The notes: generated by a model from the sequence alone, not told the origin. A stretch of DNA of 41,854 nucleotides from Streptomyces sp. NRRL WC-3618 (GCF_001280005.1 NZ_LGDW01000466.1:1-41854); one strand, 5' to 3'; counted from the first letter of the stretch, positions 26,922 through 36,297 are shown. A program made the numbers and translations.

Positions 26922-29427
26922 AACCCCCACAGCCGCCCCCGGGACGGCACCCCCGCCCCCGGTGCGCGGACGGCGCGCGCATGCCGGCGCGCCGGCCGAC
27001 GAGGGCTCCGAAGAGCCCCTCGGAGCCCTGTCCGACGAGATACCCACGCGCGCGGGACGCTGGCACATGCGGCCGGGAACCGTCCGCGCCAAGATCGTCT
27101 GTCTCCTGATGGTGCCGGTGGTCTCGCTGCTCGCGCTGTGGGCGTACGCCACCGTCACCACAGCCCAGGATGTCGCCCGGCTGCGGCAGCTGCAGCGCGT
27201 CGACGCGCAGGTGCGTGCCCCGGTCGCCGCCGCCGTCGCCGCGCTCCAGGCCGAACGGGCGGCCGCCGTACGCCACGCCACTGATCCGGCCGCGGTCCCG
27301 GACGCGGACCTCAGGACGCTGGGCGAGCGAACCGCCCGGACCGTGGAGAAGCTGCGCCTCGGCGACCACAACACCGTCGCCGACGGCGAGGAACTGCCCG
27401 CAGGAGTGGCGGACCGCCTGGAGACCTTCGTCTCCGGTGTCGAGGAACTGCGCACACTGCGGACCTCGGTCCTCGAACGCCGTACCGGATGGTCCGAGAC
27501 GTACGAGCGGTACACCAGGACCATCTCGGCGGCCTTCGCCGTGGGCGGCGCGCTCACCGGCATCCAGGACGCCGAAGTCGGCTCCGACGCGCGCGTGCTG
27601 CTCGAATTCTCCCGCGCCGGAGAGGCTTTGGCCCAGGAGGACGCCGTACTCGCCGGGGCGCGGCTCGCCGGGCGCCTCGACGGCCAGCGGCTGCGACGGT
27701 TCACCGGAGCCGTCGACACCCGCCGTAACCTCCTCGAAGCCACCGCCTCGGACCTGCGCGGCCCGGAACGAGCTTCCTGGCACGACCTCGCGGCGGACAG
27801 CGCGTACACCACTCTCGAAGCCGTCGAGGACAAGGTGCTCGGCACCCGCCCGGGCGTCAGGGCGATCACTGCGGCGCCCGACGCCACCTGGAACAAGGCG
27901 CACGCGCGCGTGCAGGACGGTATGCGGGCCATCGAGGCGGACGCGGGCCACGACGTCGCGGACCGGGCAGACCCCTTCACCCGGGGTCTGCTCACCCCGG
28001 CCGGCGCGGCGGTGCTGTTCGGCCTCGCCGCCGTCGCCGCGTCCCTGGTGATCTCCGTACGCATCGGCCGCGGCCTCGTCGTCGAGCTGGTGAGCCTGCG
28101 CAACAGCGCCCTGGAGATCGCCCGCCACAAACTCCCGCAGGCCATGCTGAAGCTGCGCGCGGGAGAGGAGATCGACATCCGGGCCGAGGCGCCCCCCGGA
28201 CCGCCCGCCGAGGACGAGACCGAACAGGTCGCGGAGGCCCTCGGCACCGTGCACCGCGCCGCCCTGCGCGCCGCCGTGGAGCGCGCGGAACTGGCCAGCG
28301 GCATCTCCGGGGTGTTCGTCAACCTCGCGCGCCGCAGCCAAGCCCTCGTCCACCGCCAGCTGACCCTCCTCGACAGCATGGAGCGCAGGTCCGACGACCC
28401 GAACGAACTCAGCGACCTGTTCCGGCTCGACCACCTCACCACCCGAATGCGGCGCCACGCGGAGAGCCTGATCATCCTCTCGGGAGCGGCACCCGGCCGG
28501 GCCTGGCGCCTGCCGGTCTCGCTGACGAACGTGGTCCGCGCCGCCGTCTCCGAAGTCGAGGACTACGCGCGCGTGGAGGTACGCCAGCTCCCCGAGGCGT
28601 CGGTCGCGGGCACCGCCGTCGCCGACCTCACGCATCTCCTGGCGGAGCTCGTCGAGAACGCCACCCAGTTCTCACCCCCACACACCCGGGTGCGCGTCAC
28701 CGGTGAACCGGTCGGCAACGGCTACGCCGTGGAGGTCGAGGACCGCGGACTCGGGATGGGCAAGGAGACCCTCGCCGAGGCGAACCGCCGCATCGAACAG
28801 TCCGAGGCGCTCGACCTGTTCGACAGCGACCGGCTCGGCCTCTTCGTGGTCAGCAGGCTGGCCGCCCGGCACGGCATCAAGGTGCATCTGCGGACCTCGC
28901 CCTACGGCGGCACCACCGCGGTCGTCCTGCTGCCCACGGCGCTGCTGCACGGCGGCGCGGCGGAGCGTTCTCCCCGCGCCGCGGCGGACCGGGAGCAAGC
29001 CGTCGAGCGCGAGCACGCGCGTGTGCCCGCTGCCGCCGCTCCGCTCCAGGAACCGGTCCAGGCATCGGCGGACCGCCCAGCACTGGTGGCCTCCGCGCAG
29101 GCCGCCTCCGAAACCCCGCCGCCAGGGGTCACCGCCCTGCGGCTGCACCGTCCGCCCGAGGGCGCCGGAGACGAGGAGGAGTCCGACGACCTCCCACGAC
29201 GGGTCCGACAGGCGCATCTCGCACCCCAACTGCGCGAACAGCGCCCCGCCGAGCCGACCCGCACGCCTGGCTCCCGGAGCGAGGACAAACGCACCCCCGA
29301 GGCCGTACGGGACCGCATGGCCGCCTACCACGCCGGCTGGGTACGTGGTGGCGGCAGATCACCTGGTCGTGGAGCCGGACCAGGCGCCGAAACCGGCAGA
29401 GACAGCAGCGAAGGAGACCGCTCATGA
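26905..29427 (+). CDS. cvnA: Conservon histidine kinase-like protein with NIT sensor domain (CvnA type)
   Basis: The 840-residue product starts MRTPRRTPTAAP after GAGGAGG. A disordered N-terminus is followed by a membrane helix (AKIVCLLMVPVVSLLALWAY), a large extracytoplasmic nitrate/nitrite-sensing-type domain (LQAERAAAVRHATDP, RRTGWSETYERYT), and a second helix (AVLFGLAAVAASLVISVRIG). A dimerisation segment follows (DHLTTRMRRHAESLIILSG), then a HATPase domain with N box LAELVENATQFSPP, G1 VEDRGLGMG and G2 DRLGLFVVSRLAARHG. The long tail is disordered. Conservon kinases act with a roadblock protein, a DUF742 protein and a GTPase rather than a standard response regulator. The stop codon overlaps the next start (ATGA). 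Confidence 0.93.
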   Translation: MRTPRRTPTAAPGTAPPPPVRGRRAHAGAPADEGSEEPLGALSDEIPTRAGRWHMRPGTVRAKIVCLLMVPVVSLLALWAYATVTTAQDVARLRQLQRVDAQVRAPVAAAVAALQAERAAAVRHATDPAAVPDADLRTLGERTARTVEKLRLGDHNTVADGEELPAGVADRLETFVSGVEELRTLRTSVLERRTGWSETYERYTRTISAAFAVGGALTGIQDAEVGSDARVLLEFSRAGEALAQEDAVLAGARLAGRLDGQRLRRFTGAVDTRRNLLEATASDLRGPERASWHDLAADSAYTTLEAVEDKVLGTRPGVRAITAAPDATWNKAHARVQDGMRAIEADAGHDVADRADPFTRGLLTPAGAAVLFGLAAVAASLVISVRIGRGLVVELVSLRNSALEIARHKLPQAMLKLRAGEEIDIRAEAPPGPPAEDETEQVAEALGTVHRAALRAAVERAELASGISGVFVNLARRSQALVHRQLTLLDSMERRSDDPNELSDLFRLDHLTTRMRRHAESLIILSGAAPGRAWRLPVSLTNVVRAAVSEVEDYARVEVRQLPEASVAGTAVADLTHLLAELVENATQFSPPHTRVRVTGEPVGNGYAVEVEDRGLGMGKETLAEANRRIEQSEALDLFDSDRLGLFVVSRLAARHGIKVHLRTSPYGGTTAVVLLPTALLHGGAAERSPRAAADREQAVEREHARVPAAAAPLQEPVQASADRPALVASAQAASETPPPGVTALRLHRPPEGAGDEEESDDLPRRVRQAHLAPQLREQRPAEPTRTPGSRSEDKRTPEAVRDRMAAYHAGWVRGGGRSPGRGAGPGAETGRDSSEGDRS

Positions 29428-29861
29428 TCAAGGACCCGAGTACGAGGGCGGAGCGGCGGTCCGGCGAACTCGACTGGCTGCTGGACGACCTGGTACTGCG
29501 CGTCAGCGCGGTGCGGCACGCCGTGGTGCTGTCCAACGACGGACTCGCGGTGGGTGCCTCCACCGATCTCCGGCGCGAGGACGCGGAACACCTCGCCGCG
29601 GTCGCCTCCGGCTTCCACAGCCTGGCCAAGGGTGCCGGACGGCACTTCGGCGCCGGTGGCGTGCGCCAGACCATGGTGGAGATGGACGACGGCTTCCTGT
29701 TCGTCGCCGCCGCGGGCGACGGCTCCTGTCTCGCCGTGCTCACCGCTGTGACCGCAGACATGGGTCTCGTGGCATACGAGATGGCACGGCTGGTGAAACG
29801 CGTGGGCGAGCATCTCCACACGGCGCCGCGAGCAGCGGCGCGCCCGCCCGCCGCCGGATGA
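29424..29861 (+). CDS. cvnB: Roadblock/LC7-domain protein (CvnB type)
   Basis: The 145-residue protein has one roadblock/LC7 domain: GELDWLLDDLVLRVSAVRHA, VVLSNDGLAVGASTDLRRED and ETMVEMDDGF-like strands, here RQTMVEMDDGFLFVAAAGDG. Such proteins dimerise and in conservons are thought to act as regulators of the cognate GTPase, much as MglB acts on MglA. It starts in the ATGA overlap with the kinase stop, so the two are made together. The last ~15 residues (PRAAARPPAAG) are disordered. Confidence 0.95.
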   Translation: MIKDPSTRAERRSGELDWLLDDLVLRVSAVRHAVVLSNDGLAVGASTDLRREDAEHLAAVASGFHSLAKGAGRHFGAGGVRQTMVEMDDGFLFVAAAGDGSCLAVLTAVTADMGLVAYEMARLVKRVGEHLHTAPRAAARPPAAG

Positions 29862-29883
29862 GGCGAGAGGGCGCTGCGCGCAG

Positions 29884-30297
29884 ATGACCGAGGACACGAC
29901 AGGCACCCTGCGGGATCCGGGCAGCCAGTGGTACGACAACGAGGCCGGGCCACTCGTCCGCCCCTACGCCATGACGGGCGGACGCACCAGATCGGGCCCC
30001 ACAGGGGTGCGCTTCGACCTGATCGCGCTCGTCACGCTCGACAAGGGCACGCCCGCCATGGACGACGACACCGCGCTCGGACCCGAGCACCGGGCCCTCA
30101 TCGACCTCTGCCGTACGGAGACGCAGTCCGTCGCCGAACTCTCCGCGGACGCGGACCTCCCCGTAGGGGTGGTGAGGGTGTTGCTCGGCGACCTCCTGGA
30201 GCTGGGCCGCGTCACCGTCAGCCGTCCGGTACCTCCCGCTCAGCTGCCCGACGAGCGCATTCTGCGCGAGGTGATCGAAGGACTGAGGGCGCTGTGA
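29884..30297 (+). CDS. cvnC: DUF742 winged-helix protein (CvnC type)
   Basis: The 137-residue protein carries the DUF742 pattern: LVRPYAMTGGRTRSG, DLIALVTL, EHRALIDLCRTETQSVAELS, DADLPVGVVRVLLGDLLELG and the C-terminal ILREVIEGLRAL. The middle is a winged-helix-like fold. In conservons this protein accompanies the roadblock and GTPase components in a membrane-associated complex. It begins 22 bp after the roadblock gene. The loop GTPAMDDDTALGPE is longer than I expect for the family. Confidence 0.92.
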   Translation: MTEDTTGTLRDPGSQWYDNEAGPLVRPYAMTGGRTRSGPTGVRFDLIALVTLDKGTPAMDDDTALGPEHRALIDLCRTETQSVAELSADADLPVGVVRVLLGDLLELGRVTVSRPVPPAQLPDERILREVIEGLRAL

Positions 30298-30474
30298 TGA
30301 GACTGGCGGAACCATACGGACCACGCCGAGTTGTGCCCTCTTGCGGACACCGAACGGGCGCAAGCCGCTCGCATCGGGCTAATAGCGGTCCAATCCCCCG
30401 GACGGGGAACAGTAGTTGCCAAGATGCTGCCTACGGAATTCGACCGTTGCCGGCACTCCCGAGAGAAGTGATCG

Positions 30475-31083
30475 ATGGTCTCCGAGCACTCCGACGCCAC
30501 GGACGACGACGACATGTCGGCCCTGGCGTTGAAGATACTGGTCGCCGGCGGATTCGGCGTGGGCAAGACCACCCTGGTGGGTGCGGTCAGTGAGATCAGG
30601 CCGCTGCGCACCGAGGAACTGCTGAGCGAGGCAGGTCAGTTGGTGGACGACACCGATGGCGTGGACCAGAAGGTCACGACAACCGTCGCCATGGACTTCG
30701 GCCGCATCACCATCCGCTCGGGCCTCTCCCTGTACCTCTTCGGCACGCCGGGCCAGGATCGTTTCTGGTTCCTGTGGGACGAACTGTCGCAGGGCGCCCT
30801 CGGCGCCGTGGTCCTCGCGGACACCCGGCGACTGGAGGACTGCTTCCCTGCGGTGGACTACTTCGAGCACCGGCACATCCCGTTCGTGGTCGCCGTCAAC
30901 TGCTTTGCCGGCGCCCGGGCCTACGGAACCCAGGACGTGTCGCGTGCCCTCGATCTCGACCCCGGCACGCCGGTGGTGCTCTGCGACGCTCGCGACCGCG
31001 CCTCGGGCAAGGAGGTGTTGATCCGGCTGGTCGAGTACGCCGGGCGGATGCACACCGCCCGGTTGCTCGACTCGGTGAGCTGA
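30475..31083 (+). CDS. cvnD: Conservon small GTPase (CvnD type)
   Basis: The 202-residue Ras-like GTPase has a P-loop KILVAGGFGVGKTTLVGAV near residue 22, the switch-II motif LFGTPGQDRFW and an NKxD-position segment VVAVNCFAGARAY. The last lacks the usual Asp, as is common in conservon GTPases. In MglA-like systems the GTP/GDP state is read by effectors. Unlike most conservons, the gene is not overlapped with cvnC: 177 bp of non-coding DNA intervene, so it may have its own promoter. GAGAGAAG precedes the ATG. An N-terminal Asp-rich stretch (DATDDDD) is present. Confidence 0.93.
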   Translation: MVSEHSDATDDDDMSALALKILVAGGFGVGKTTLVGAVSEIRPLRTEELLSEAGQLVDDTDGVDQKVTTTVAMDFGRITIRSGLSLYLFGTPGQDRFWFLWDELSQGALGAVVLADTRRLEDCFPAVDYFEHRHIPFVVAVNCFAGARAYGTQDVSRALDLDPGTPVVLCDARDRASGKEVLIRLVEYAGRMHTARLLDSVS

Positions 31084-31306
31084 TGCGAGGAGCATGCGGC
31101 TGAGCCGCGCCACTGCGGGCTCCCGGCGGCTCGGACGGTCGACGGTTCGGCGGTGCGGGTGCCCCGCGAGAGACACGCCTGGCATTCCTCATCAGTCATC
31201 TTTTGTGTCATGAACCCATCCTGCTTGCTCCGGAGGCAGCGGTGGGGAAGGGTGGCTGACCGGATCCTTCGGCTTGGAGGACCTGCCGCACGGGGAGATC
31301 ACAAAC

Positions 31307-31720
31307 ATGGCTCAGAACCAAGGACTTGGCTGGCTGCTCGACGATCTGACCGAGCGTGTCGAACACATACGACATGCCTTGGTCCTGTCGAACGACGGGC
31401 TGGTGACAGGCGCGAGCACAGGCCTTCGACGTGAGGACGCCGAGCATCTCGCCGCCGTGTCCTCGGGCCTGCACAGCCTGGCGAAAGGCTCGGGACGCCA
31501 CTTCGGCGCAGGCCAGGTACGTCAGACAATGATCGAGTTCGACGACGCGGTGCTGTTCGTCACGGCGGCCGGTACCGGTAGCTGTCTCTGTGTACTCGGC
31601 GCCGCGGAGGCCGACATCGGCCAGATCGCCTACGAAATGACACTGCTCGTCAACCGCGTCGGCGAACACCTCGACGTGGATGCCAGGCAACCCGAAAACA
31701 TTCCGGCATCAGACGCCTGA
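31307..31720 (+). CDS. Second roadblock/LC7-domain protein
   Basis: The 137-residue product is closely related to the CvnB-type protein encoded 1.9 kb upstream. The two share WLLDDL, HALVLSNDGL or HAVVLSNDGL, LRREDAEHLAAV, SLAKG-GRHFGAG and VGEHL. It starts MAQNQGLGWLLDDLTERVEH with GGGGAG upstream. It follows the GTPase gene after 223 bp and is probably a paralogue competing for, or alternating in, GTPase regulation. The C-terminal tail (ARQPENIPASDA) differs completely from that of CvnB. Confidence 0.93.
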   Translation: MAQNQGLGWLLDDLTERVEHIRHALVLSNDGLVTGASTGLRREDAEHLAAVSSGLHSLAKGSGRHFGAGQVRQTMIEFDDAVLFVTAAGTGSCLCVLGAAEADIGQIAYEMTLLVNRVGEHLDVDARQPENIPASDA

Positions 31721-31747
31721 CCTGCGGATACGGCGCCCCGGTGAGAG

Positions 31748-31756
31748 TTATCCACA
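31748..31756 (+). promoter_or_regulatory. Perfect DnaA-box sequence
   Basis: TTATCCACA matches the DnaA-box consensus exactly and lies 91 bp upstream of the DUF6397 start, in the gap after the second roadblock gene. It is single, so it is not an origin. It may titrate DnaA or link the gene to replication, or be chance. Confidence 0.35.
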
Positions 31757-31847
31757 GGTCGGAACGCCCGGGCGCCGAAGCGGCTACGGTTTTTCCCGAG
31801 GCCCCCGCACACGGCGCGGGCCATCCACTCCACGGGGGAGACCGACC

Positions 31848-32879
31848 ATGTCCGCCACCGGCATCACACAACCTGCCCAGACTGCCGCCGCACCGGCCAC
31901 CGGCACACTCCGCACTCCCACGGCACCCTTCGCGCCGAGCCGCGCCGCCCGCGAACTGGGGCTGAAACGGAGCGAGTTCGATCTGGCGGTCCATCTCGGG
32001 TGTGTCCGGACAGTCCCGGACGAAGGAGGCGGCGGCCGACGCGTCGGCCGCGACGAGATCGAACGGCTGCGCCACGACCGACGGTTCCCCGAAACGCTGC
32101 GCGAACGCGTCCGAGTGGTGGGCACCGCGGACGGCGCGAAGCTCCTGGATGTGGCTCCCACCCGGTTCACCCGCCTCGCGCGGCTGGGCCTGGTGACACC
32201 CGTGAATTTTTACCTCAACCGCTACCGGGCCGTGGTCTGGCTGTATCTCGCCGACGAACTACGGCGGTTCGCGGCAGGCAGGGAAACCGCCCCGCTGCTG
32301 TCCGGCCGTACGCCCCAGAGGCTGCGAGACCAACTCGAAACAGGACTTGACCTGAGGCCCCGCAACTGGCGGGCACGGCAACTGGGATTCCTGCTCCGAC
32401 CGGCCGCCGATCCGTGGACGCGAGCCGCGGTCGTGGCATCCTTCCTCGACCCCGCCCAGGTCGCGGAAATCGTCAACGACCCCTACGAGCGCGCTTACTT
32501 GAACCGCTTCCGGCCGGACCAGCCGGTCCACGGCGTGCCGGGCTCACCCGCCGCGCTACTGGCCGAACGCATCACGACGGCGGACGACCCGGACGAGATC
32601 GCCTGGCTCCGCGCAGACCTGACCGCGACCCTGGCCGAGGCCCGCGACCACCGGCCCGCACCACGCCCGAGGCTGGAACAGGCACCGCCCCCCTACGAAG
32701 AACTCAAGGAGAAGGTTGCCCAGTCGGTGCCCCCGCAGCAGGACAGCCGACCCCGGCCCAGGACGTCCGGGCAACCTGACCGATCCGAGGCACCCGAGCG
32801 AACCCGCGGCCTGCTGAGCCGCCTGCGAGGCAGAAACCCACGACCCGCGCGAGACCGCAGGCGCGCCGCGCGAGTGTGA
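31848..32879 (+). CDS. DUF6397 family protein
   Basis: The 343-residue protein starts MSATGITQPAQTAAAPATG after GGGGGAG. Its folded region (about residues 25-260) includes AARELGLKRSEFDLAVHLGC, RRVGRDEIERLRHDRRFPET and LLDVAPTRFTRLARLGLVTP, two consecutive MerR-like helix-turn-helix motifs. Then come YRAVVWLYLADELRRFA and helical segments (VASFLDPAQVAEIVNDPYER). The C-terminal ~80 residues are disordered and very basic (RGLLSRLRGRNPRPARDRRR). It is likely a DNA-binding protein of unknown role found in Streptomyces. The DUF number is from memory. Confidence 0.75.
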   Translation: MSATGITQPAQTAAAPATGTLRTPTAPFAPSRAARELGLKRSEFDLAVHLGCVRTVPDEGGGGRRVGRDEIERLRHDRRFPETLRERVRVVGTADGAKLLDVAPTRFTRLARLGLVTPVNFYLNRYRAVVWLYLADELRRFAAGRETAPLLSGRTPQRLRDQLETGLDLRPRNWRARQLGFLLRPAADPWTRAAVVASFLDPAQVAEIVNDPYERAYLNRFRPDQPVHGVPGSPAALLAERITTADDPDEIAWLRADLTATLAEARDHRPAPRPRLEQAPPPYEELKEKVAQSVPPQQDSRPRPRTSGQPDRSEAPERTRGLLSRLRGRNPRPARDRRRAARV

Positions 32880-32894
32880 ACCTGCCGGGACTCC

Positions 32895-33764
32895 TCAGCC
32901 CAGCTTCCGGAACAGTCCCTCCTGGACGACGGAGACGAGCAGCCTGCCCTCGACGTCGTAGATCCGGCCGCGGGCCAGCCCGCGCCCTCCCGTGGCGATG
33001 GGGGACTCCTGGTCGTACAGGAACCACTCGTCCGCGCGGAACGGCCGGTGGAACCACATCGCGTGGTCCAGCGAGGCCATGTCGAAGCTCCGCGGGCCGA
33101 ACAGGGGCTCCACCGGAAGTCGGACGGCGTCCAGCAGCGTCATGTCGCTGGCGTACGTCAGCGCGCACGTGTGGACGAGCGGATCGTCCCCCAGCGGGCC
33201 GACCGTGCGCATCCACACCGCGCTGCGCGGCTCCAACTGCTGGACCTCCTCGGCGGTCCAGCGCATTCGATCCACATAGCGGATGTCGAAGGGCTGACGG
33301 CGCGCCATACGCTCGAACTGCTCGGGCAGCGCGCCGAGATGCTCCTTGATCTCCTGGGTGACGTTCGGCAGGGACTCCGGATCGGGGACCTTCCGGGCCG
33401 GCGGCAGCTGATGTTCGAAGCTGCCTTCCTCGGGCTTGTGAAAGGAGGCAGTGAGATTGAAGATCGTGCGACCCTGCTGCACCGCCGTGACCCGTCGGGT
33501 CGTGAACGACCTGCCGTCACGGACCCGTTCGACCTGGTACACGATCGGCACGCCAGGCCGGCCCGGGCGCAGGAAATACGCGTGCAGCGAGTGCACCGGA
33601 CGCTCGCCGTCCGTGGTGCGCCCGGCGGCGACCAGCGCCTGGCCGGCCACCTGGCCGCCGAAGACCCGCTGGAGGGACTCGTCGGGGCTTCGGCCACGGA
33701 AGATGTTGACCTCGATCTGCTCCAGGTTCAGTAGGTCGACGAGTCTCTCGGCTGCGTTCGTCAT
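32895..33764 (-). CDS. tesB: Acyl-CoA thioesterase II
   Basis: The 289-residue double-hotdog thioesterase hydrolyses acyl-CoA to free acid and CoA. Family features are VFGGQVAGQALVAAGRT, VHSLHAYFLRPGRPGVPIVY, the catalytic Asp in MASLDHAMWFHRPF and the C-terminal Gln in VSVVQEGLFRKLG. The length is that of bacterial TesB. The start ATG at 33764 (MTNAAERLVDLLNLEQIEVN) has GGAGAA upstream. It is 19 bp downstream of the helicase gene on the same strand, so the two are probably co-transcribed. Confidence 0.95.
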   Translation of the reverse strand: MTNAAERLVDLLNLEQIEVNIFRGRSPDESLQRVFGGQVAGQALVAAGRTTDGERPVHSLHAYFLRPGRPGVPIVYQVERVRDGRSFTTRRVTAVQQGRTIFNLTASFHKPEEGSFEHQLPPARKVPDPESLPNVTQEIKEHLGALPEQFERMARRQPFDIRYVDRMRWTAEEVQQLEPRSAVWMRTVGPLGDDPLVHTCALTYASDMTLLDAVRLPVEPLFGPRSFDMASLDHAMWFHRPFRADEWFLYDQESPIATGGRGLARGRIYDVEGRLLVSVVQEGLFRKLG

Positions 33765-33783
33765 GGGTGCGATTCTCCTGTGC

Positions 33784-36297
33784 TCACAGCTGGCCGACGT
33801 TGGTGACCTTGACGACGGCACGGCCCTCCGCGTCGGAGGCCACGAGGTCGACCTCCGCGCTGATGCCCCAGTCGTGGTCGCCGTTCGGGTCGGCGAAGGT
33901 CTGCCGGACGCGCCACAGCCTGTTCTGCGGCTCCTCCTCGATCATCAGCAACCGGGGGCCACGGGCGTCGGGGCCGGTGCCGAGGTCCTCGTACTCGTCC
34001 CAGTACTTGTCCATCGCCTCGCCCCACGCGTCGGCGTCCCAGCCGGCCTCCGCGTCCAGTTCGCCCAGCTCGTGCACCTGGTCGAGCGCGGCCAGCTCGA
34101 CGCGGCGGAACATGGCGTTGCGGACGAGGACCCGGAAGGCGCGCGCGTTGGCCGTGACCGGCTTGACCTGGTCGGCCTTCTCCTGGGCCTCCTCGGCGGT
34201 CATCACCTCCGGGTTCGCGAGCTGTTCCCACTCGTCCAGGAGGCTGGAGTCGACCTGACGCACCATCTCGCCCAGCCAGGCGATCAGATCCTGCAGATCC
34301 TCGGACTTGAGGTCGTCGGGGACGGTGTGGTCGAGGGCCTTGAAGGCCCCGGCGAGATAGCGCAGCACGATGCCCTCGGTGCGGGCCAGATCGTAGTGGG
34401 AGACCAACTCGGTGAAGGACATAGCGCGTTCGTACATGTCCCGGATGACGGACTTGGGGGAGAGAGGATGGTCGCCGACCCACGGGTGGCTCTTGCGGTA
34501 CGTGTTGTAGGCGTGGGAAAGCAGTTCTTCCAACGGCTTCGGGTACGAGACGTCCTGAAGGCGCTCCATGCGCTCCTCGTACTCGACGCCGTCAGCCTTC
34601 ATCAACGCGACGGCCTCACCGCGCGCCTTGTTCTGCTGGGCCGCGAGAATCTGGCGCGGATCGTCCAGCGTGGACTCGACGACCGACACCATGTCCAGCG
34701 CGTACGACGGCGACTCCGGGTCCAGAAGCTCGAACGAGGCCAGGGCGAAGGTCGACAGCGGTTGGTTCAGTGCGAAGTCCTGCTGGAGGTCCACGGTCAG
34801 GCGCACGATGCGCCCCGTCGGGTCGGGCTCGTCCAGCTTCTCGACGACACCGCCGTCCAGCAGCGAGCGGTAGATGGCGATCGCGCGCCGGATGTGCCGC
34901 AGTTGCTGCTTGCGCGGCTCGTGGTTGTCCTCCAGCAGGTGCCGCATCGCGTCGAAGGCGTTGCCGGGGCGGGCGATCACCGACAGCAGCATCGTGTGGG
35001 TCACCCGGAAGCGGGAGGTCAGCGGCTCCGGATCGGAAGTGATCAGCTTCTCGAAGGTGGTCTCCGTCCAGCCGACGAATCCCTCGGGTGCCTTCTTGCG
35101 GACCACCTTGCGGCGCTTCTTCGGGTCGTCGCCCGCCTTGGCGAGCGACTTCTCGTTCTCGATGACGTGCTCGGGCGCCTGAGCGACGACGAAGCCCGCC
35201 GTGTCGAAGCCCGCGCGGCCCGCCCGGCCGGCGATCTGGTGGAACTCACGCGCGCGCAGGGTCCGTACGCGATTGCCGTCGTACTTCGTCAGGGCCGTGA
35301 ACAGCACCGTGCGGATGGGCACGTTGACGCCGACGCCGAGGGTGTCGGTGCCGCAGATGACCTTCAGCAGACCTGCCTGGGCCAGCTTCTCGACCAGGCG
35401 GCGGTACTTGGGGAGCATGCCGGCGTGGTGGACACCGATGCCGTGCCGGACGTAACGGGACAGGTTCTGACCGAACTTCGTGGTGAAACGGAAGTTGCCG
35501 ATCAGGTCGGCGATCCTGTCCTTCTCCTCGCGCGTGCACATGTTGATGCTCATCAGCGCCTGCGCCCGCTCCACCGCCTGCGCCTGGGTGAAGTGAACGA
35601 TGTAGACCGGCGCCTGCCGAGTTTCCAGCAGCTCCGTCAGGGTTTCGGTCATCGGCGTCAGCTTGTACTCGTACGACAGCGGGACCGGGCGGGTCGCCGA
35701 GCGGACCACCGAGGTGGGGCGGCCGGTGCGGCGGGTGAGGTCCTTCTCGAACATCGCGACGTCGCCCAGCGTCGCCGACATCAGGATGAACTGCGCCTGC
35801 GGCAGTTCCAGGATCGGGATCTGCCAGGCCCAGCCACGGTCACCCTCGGCGTAGAAATGGAACTCGTCCATCACGACCTGGTTGACATCCGCCTGCTTGC
35901 CGTCGCGCAGCGCGATGGATGCCAGCACCTCGGCCGTACAGCAGATGACGGGGGCATCGGAATTGACGGACGCGTCGCCGGTCAGCATGCCGACGTTCTC
36001 CGTGCCGAAGATCTTGCACAGCTCGAAGAACTTCTCGGAGACCAGCGCCTTGATCGGAGCCGTGTAGAAGGTGACCTCGTCGCGGGCCAGCGCGGCGAAG
36101 TGCGCACCCGCCGCGATCATGCTCTTTCCGGACCCGGTGGGCGTCGAAACGATCACGTTCGCCCCGGAGACCACCTCGATCAGCGCCTCCTCCTGGTGGG
36201 GGTAAAGCGTGATACCGCGCTCCTGGGACCACGCCTCGAAGGCTTCGTAGAGGGCGTCGGGGTCTGTGGTCTGCGGCAGCTGATCGATGAGGGTCAC
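33784..36297 (-). CDS. Ski2-like DEAD/DEAH-box helicase with DUF3516
   Basis: This 837-residue superfamily-2 helicase has the Q-region LYPHQEEALIEVVSGANVIV, Walker A STPTGSGKSMIAAGAHF, the DEFH box VVMDEFHFYAEGDRGWAW, motif III LMSATLGD, and motifs IV-VI (GVHHAGMLPKYRRLVEKLAQ, CGTDTLGVGVNVPIRTVLF, FHQIAGRAGRAGFDTAGF). A C-terminal DUF3516 region of about 350 residues follows. Close actinobacterial homologues are presumed RNA helicases. The GTG at 36297 with a G-rich site (GATGGGGGC) is the likely start; the open frame extends further but not plausibly. It is upstream of tesB in an apparent operon. Confidence 0.93.
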   Translation of the reverse strand: MTLIDQLPQTTDPDALYEAFEAWSQERGITLYPHQEEALIEVVSGANVIVSTPTGSGKSMIAAGAHFAALARDEVTFYTAPIKALVSEKFFELCKIFGTENVGMLTGDASVNSDAPVICCTAEVLASIALRDGKQADVNQVVMDEFHFYAEGDRGWAWQIPILELPQAQFILMSATLGDVAMFEKDLTRRTGRPTSVVRSATRPVPLSYEYKLTPMTETLTELLETRQAPVYIVHFTQAQAVERAQALMSINMCTREEKDRIADLIGNFRFTTKFGQNLSRYVRHGIGVHHAGMLPKYRRLVEKLAQAGLLKVICGTDTLGVGVNVPIRTVLFTALTKYDGNRVRTLRAREFHQIAGRAGRAGFDTAGFVVAQAPEHVIENEKSLAKAGDDPKKRRKVVRKKAPEGFVGWTETTFEKLITSDPEPLTSRFRVTHTMLLSVIARPGNAFDAMRHLLEDNHEPRKQQLRHIRRAIAIYRSLLDGGVVEKLDEPDPTGRIVRLTVDLQQDFALNQPLSTFALASFELLDPESPSYALDMVSVVESTLDDPRQILAAQQNKARGEAVALMKADGVEYEERMERLQDVSYPKPLEELLSHAYNTYRKSHPWVGDHPLSPKSVIRDMYERAMSFTELVSHYDLARTEGIVLRYLAGAFKALDHTVPDDLKSEDLQDLIAWLGEMVRQVDSSLLDEWEQLANPEVMTAEEAQEKADQVKPVTANARAFRVLVRNAMFRRVELAALDQVHELGELDAEAGWDADAWGEAMDKYWDEYEDLGTGPDARGPRLLMIEEEPQNRLWRVRQTFADPNGDHDWGISAEVDLVASDAEGRAVVKVTNVGQL

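Noticed and set aside
26592..28635. Two minus-strand open frames opposite the conservon kinase
   Set aside because: Both are Ser/Arg- or Gly/Val-rich shadows of the HATPase-containing kinase gene.
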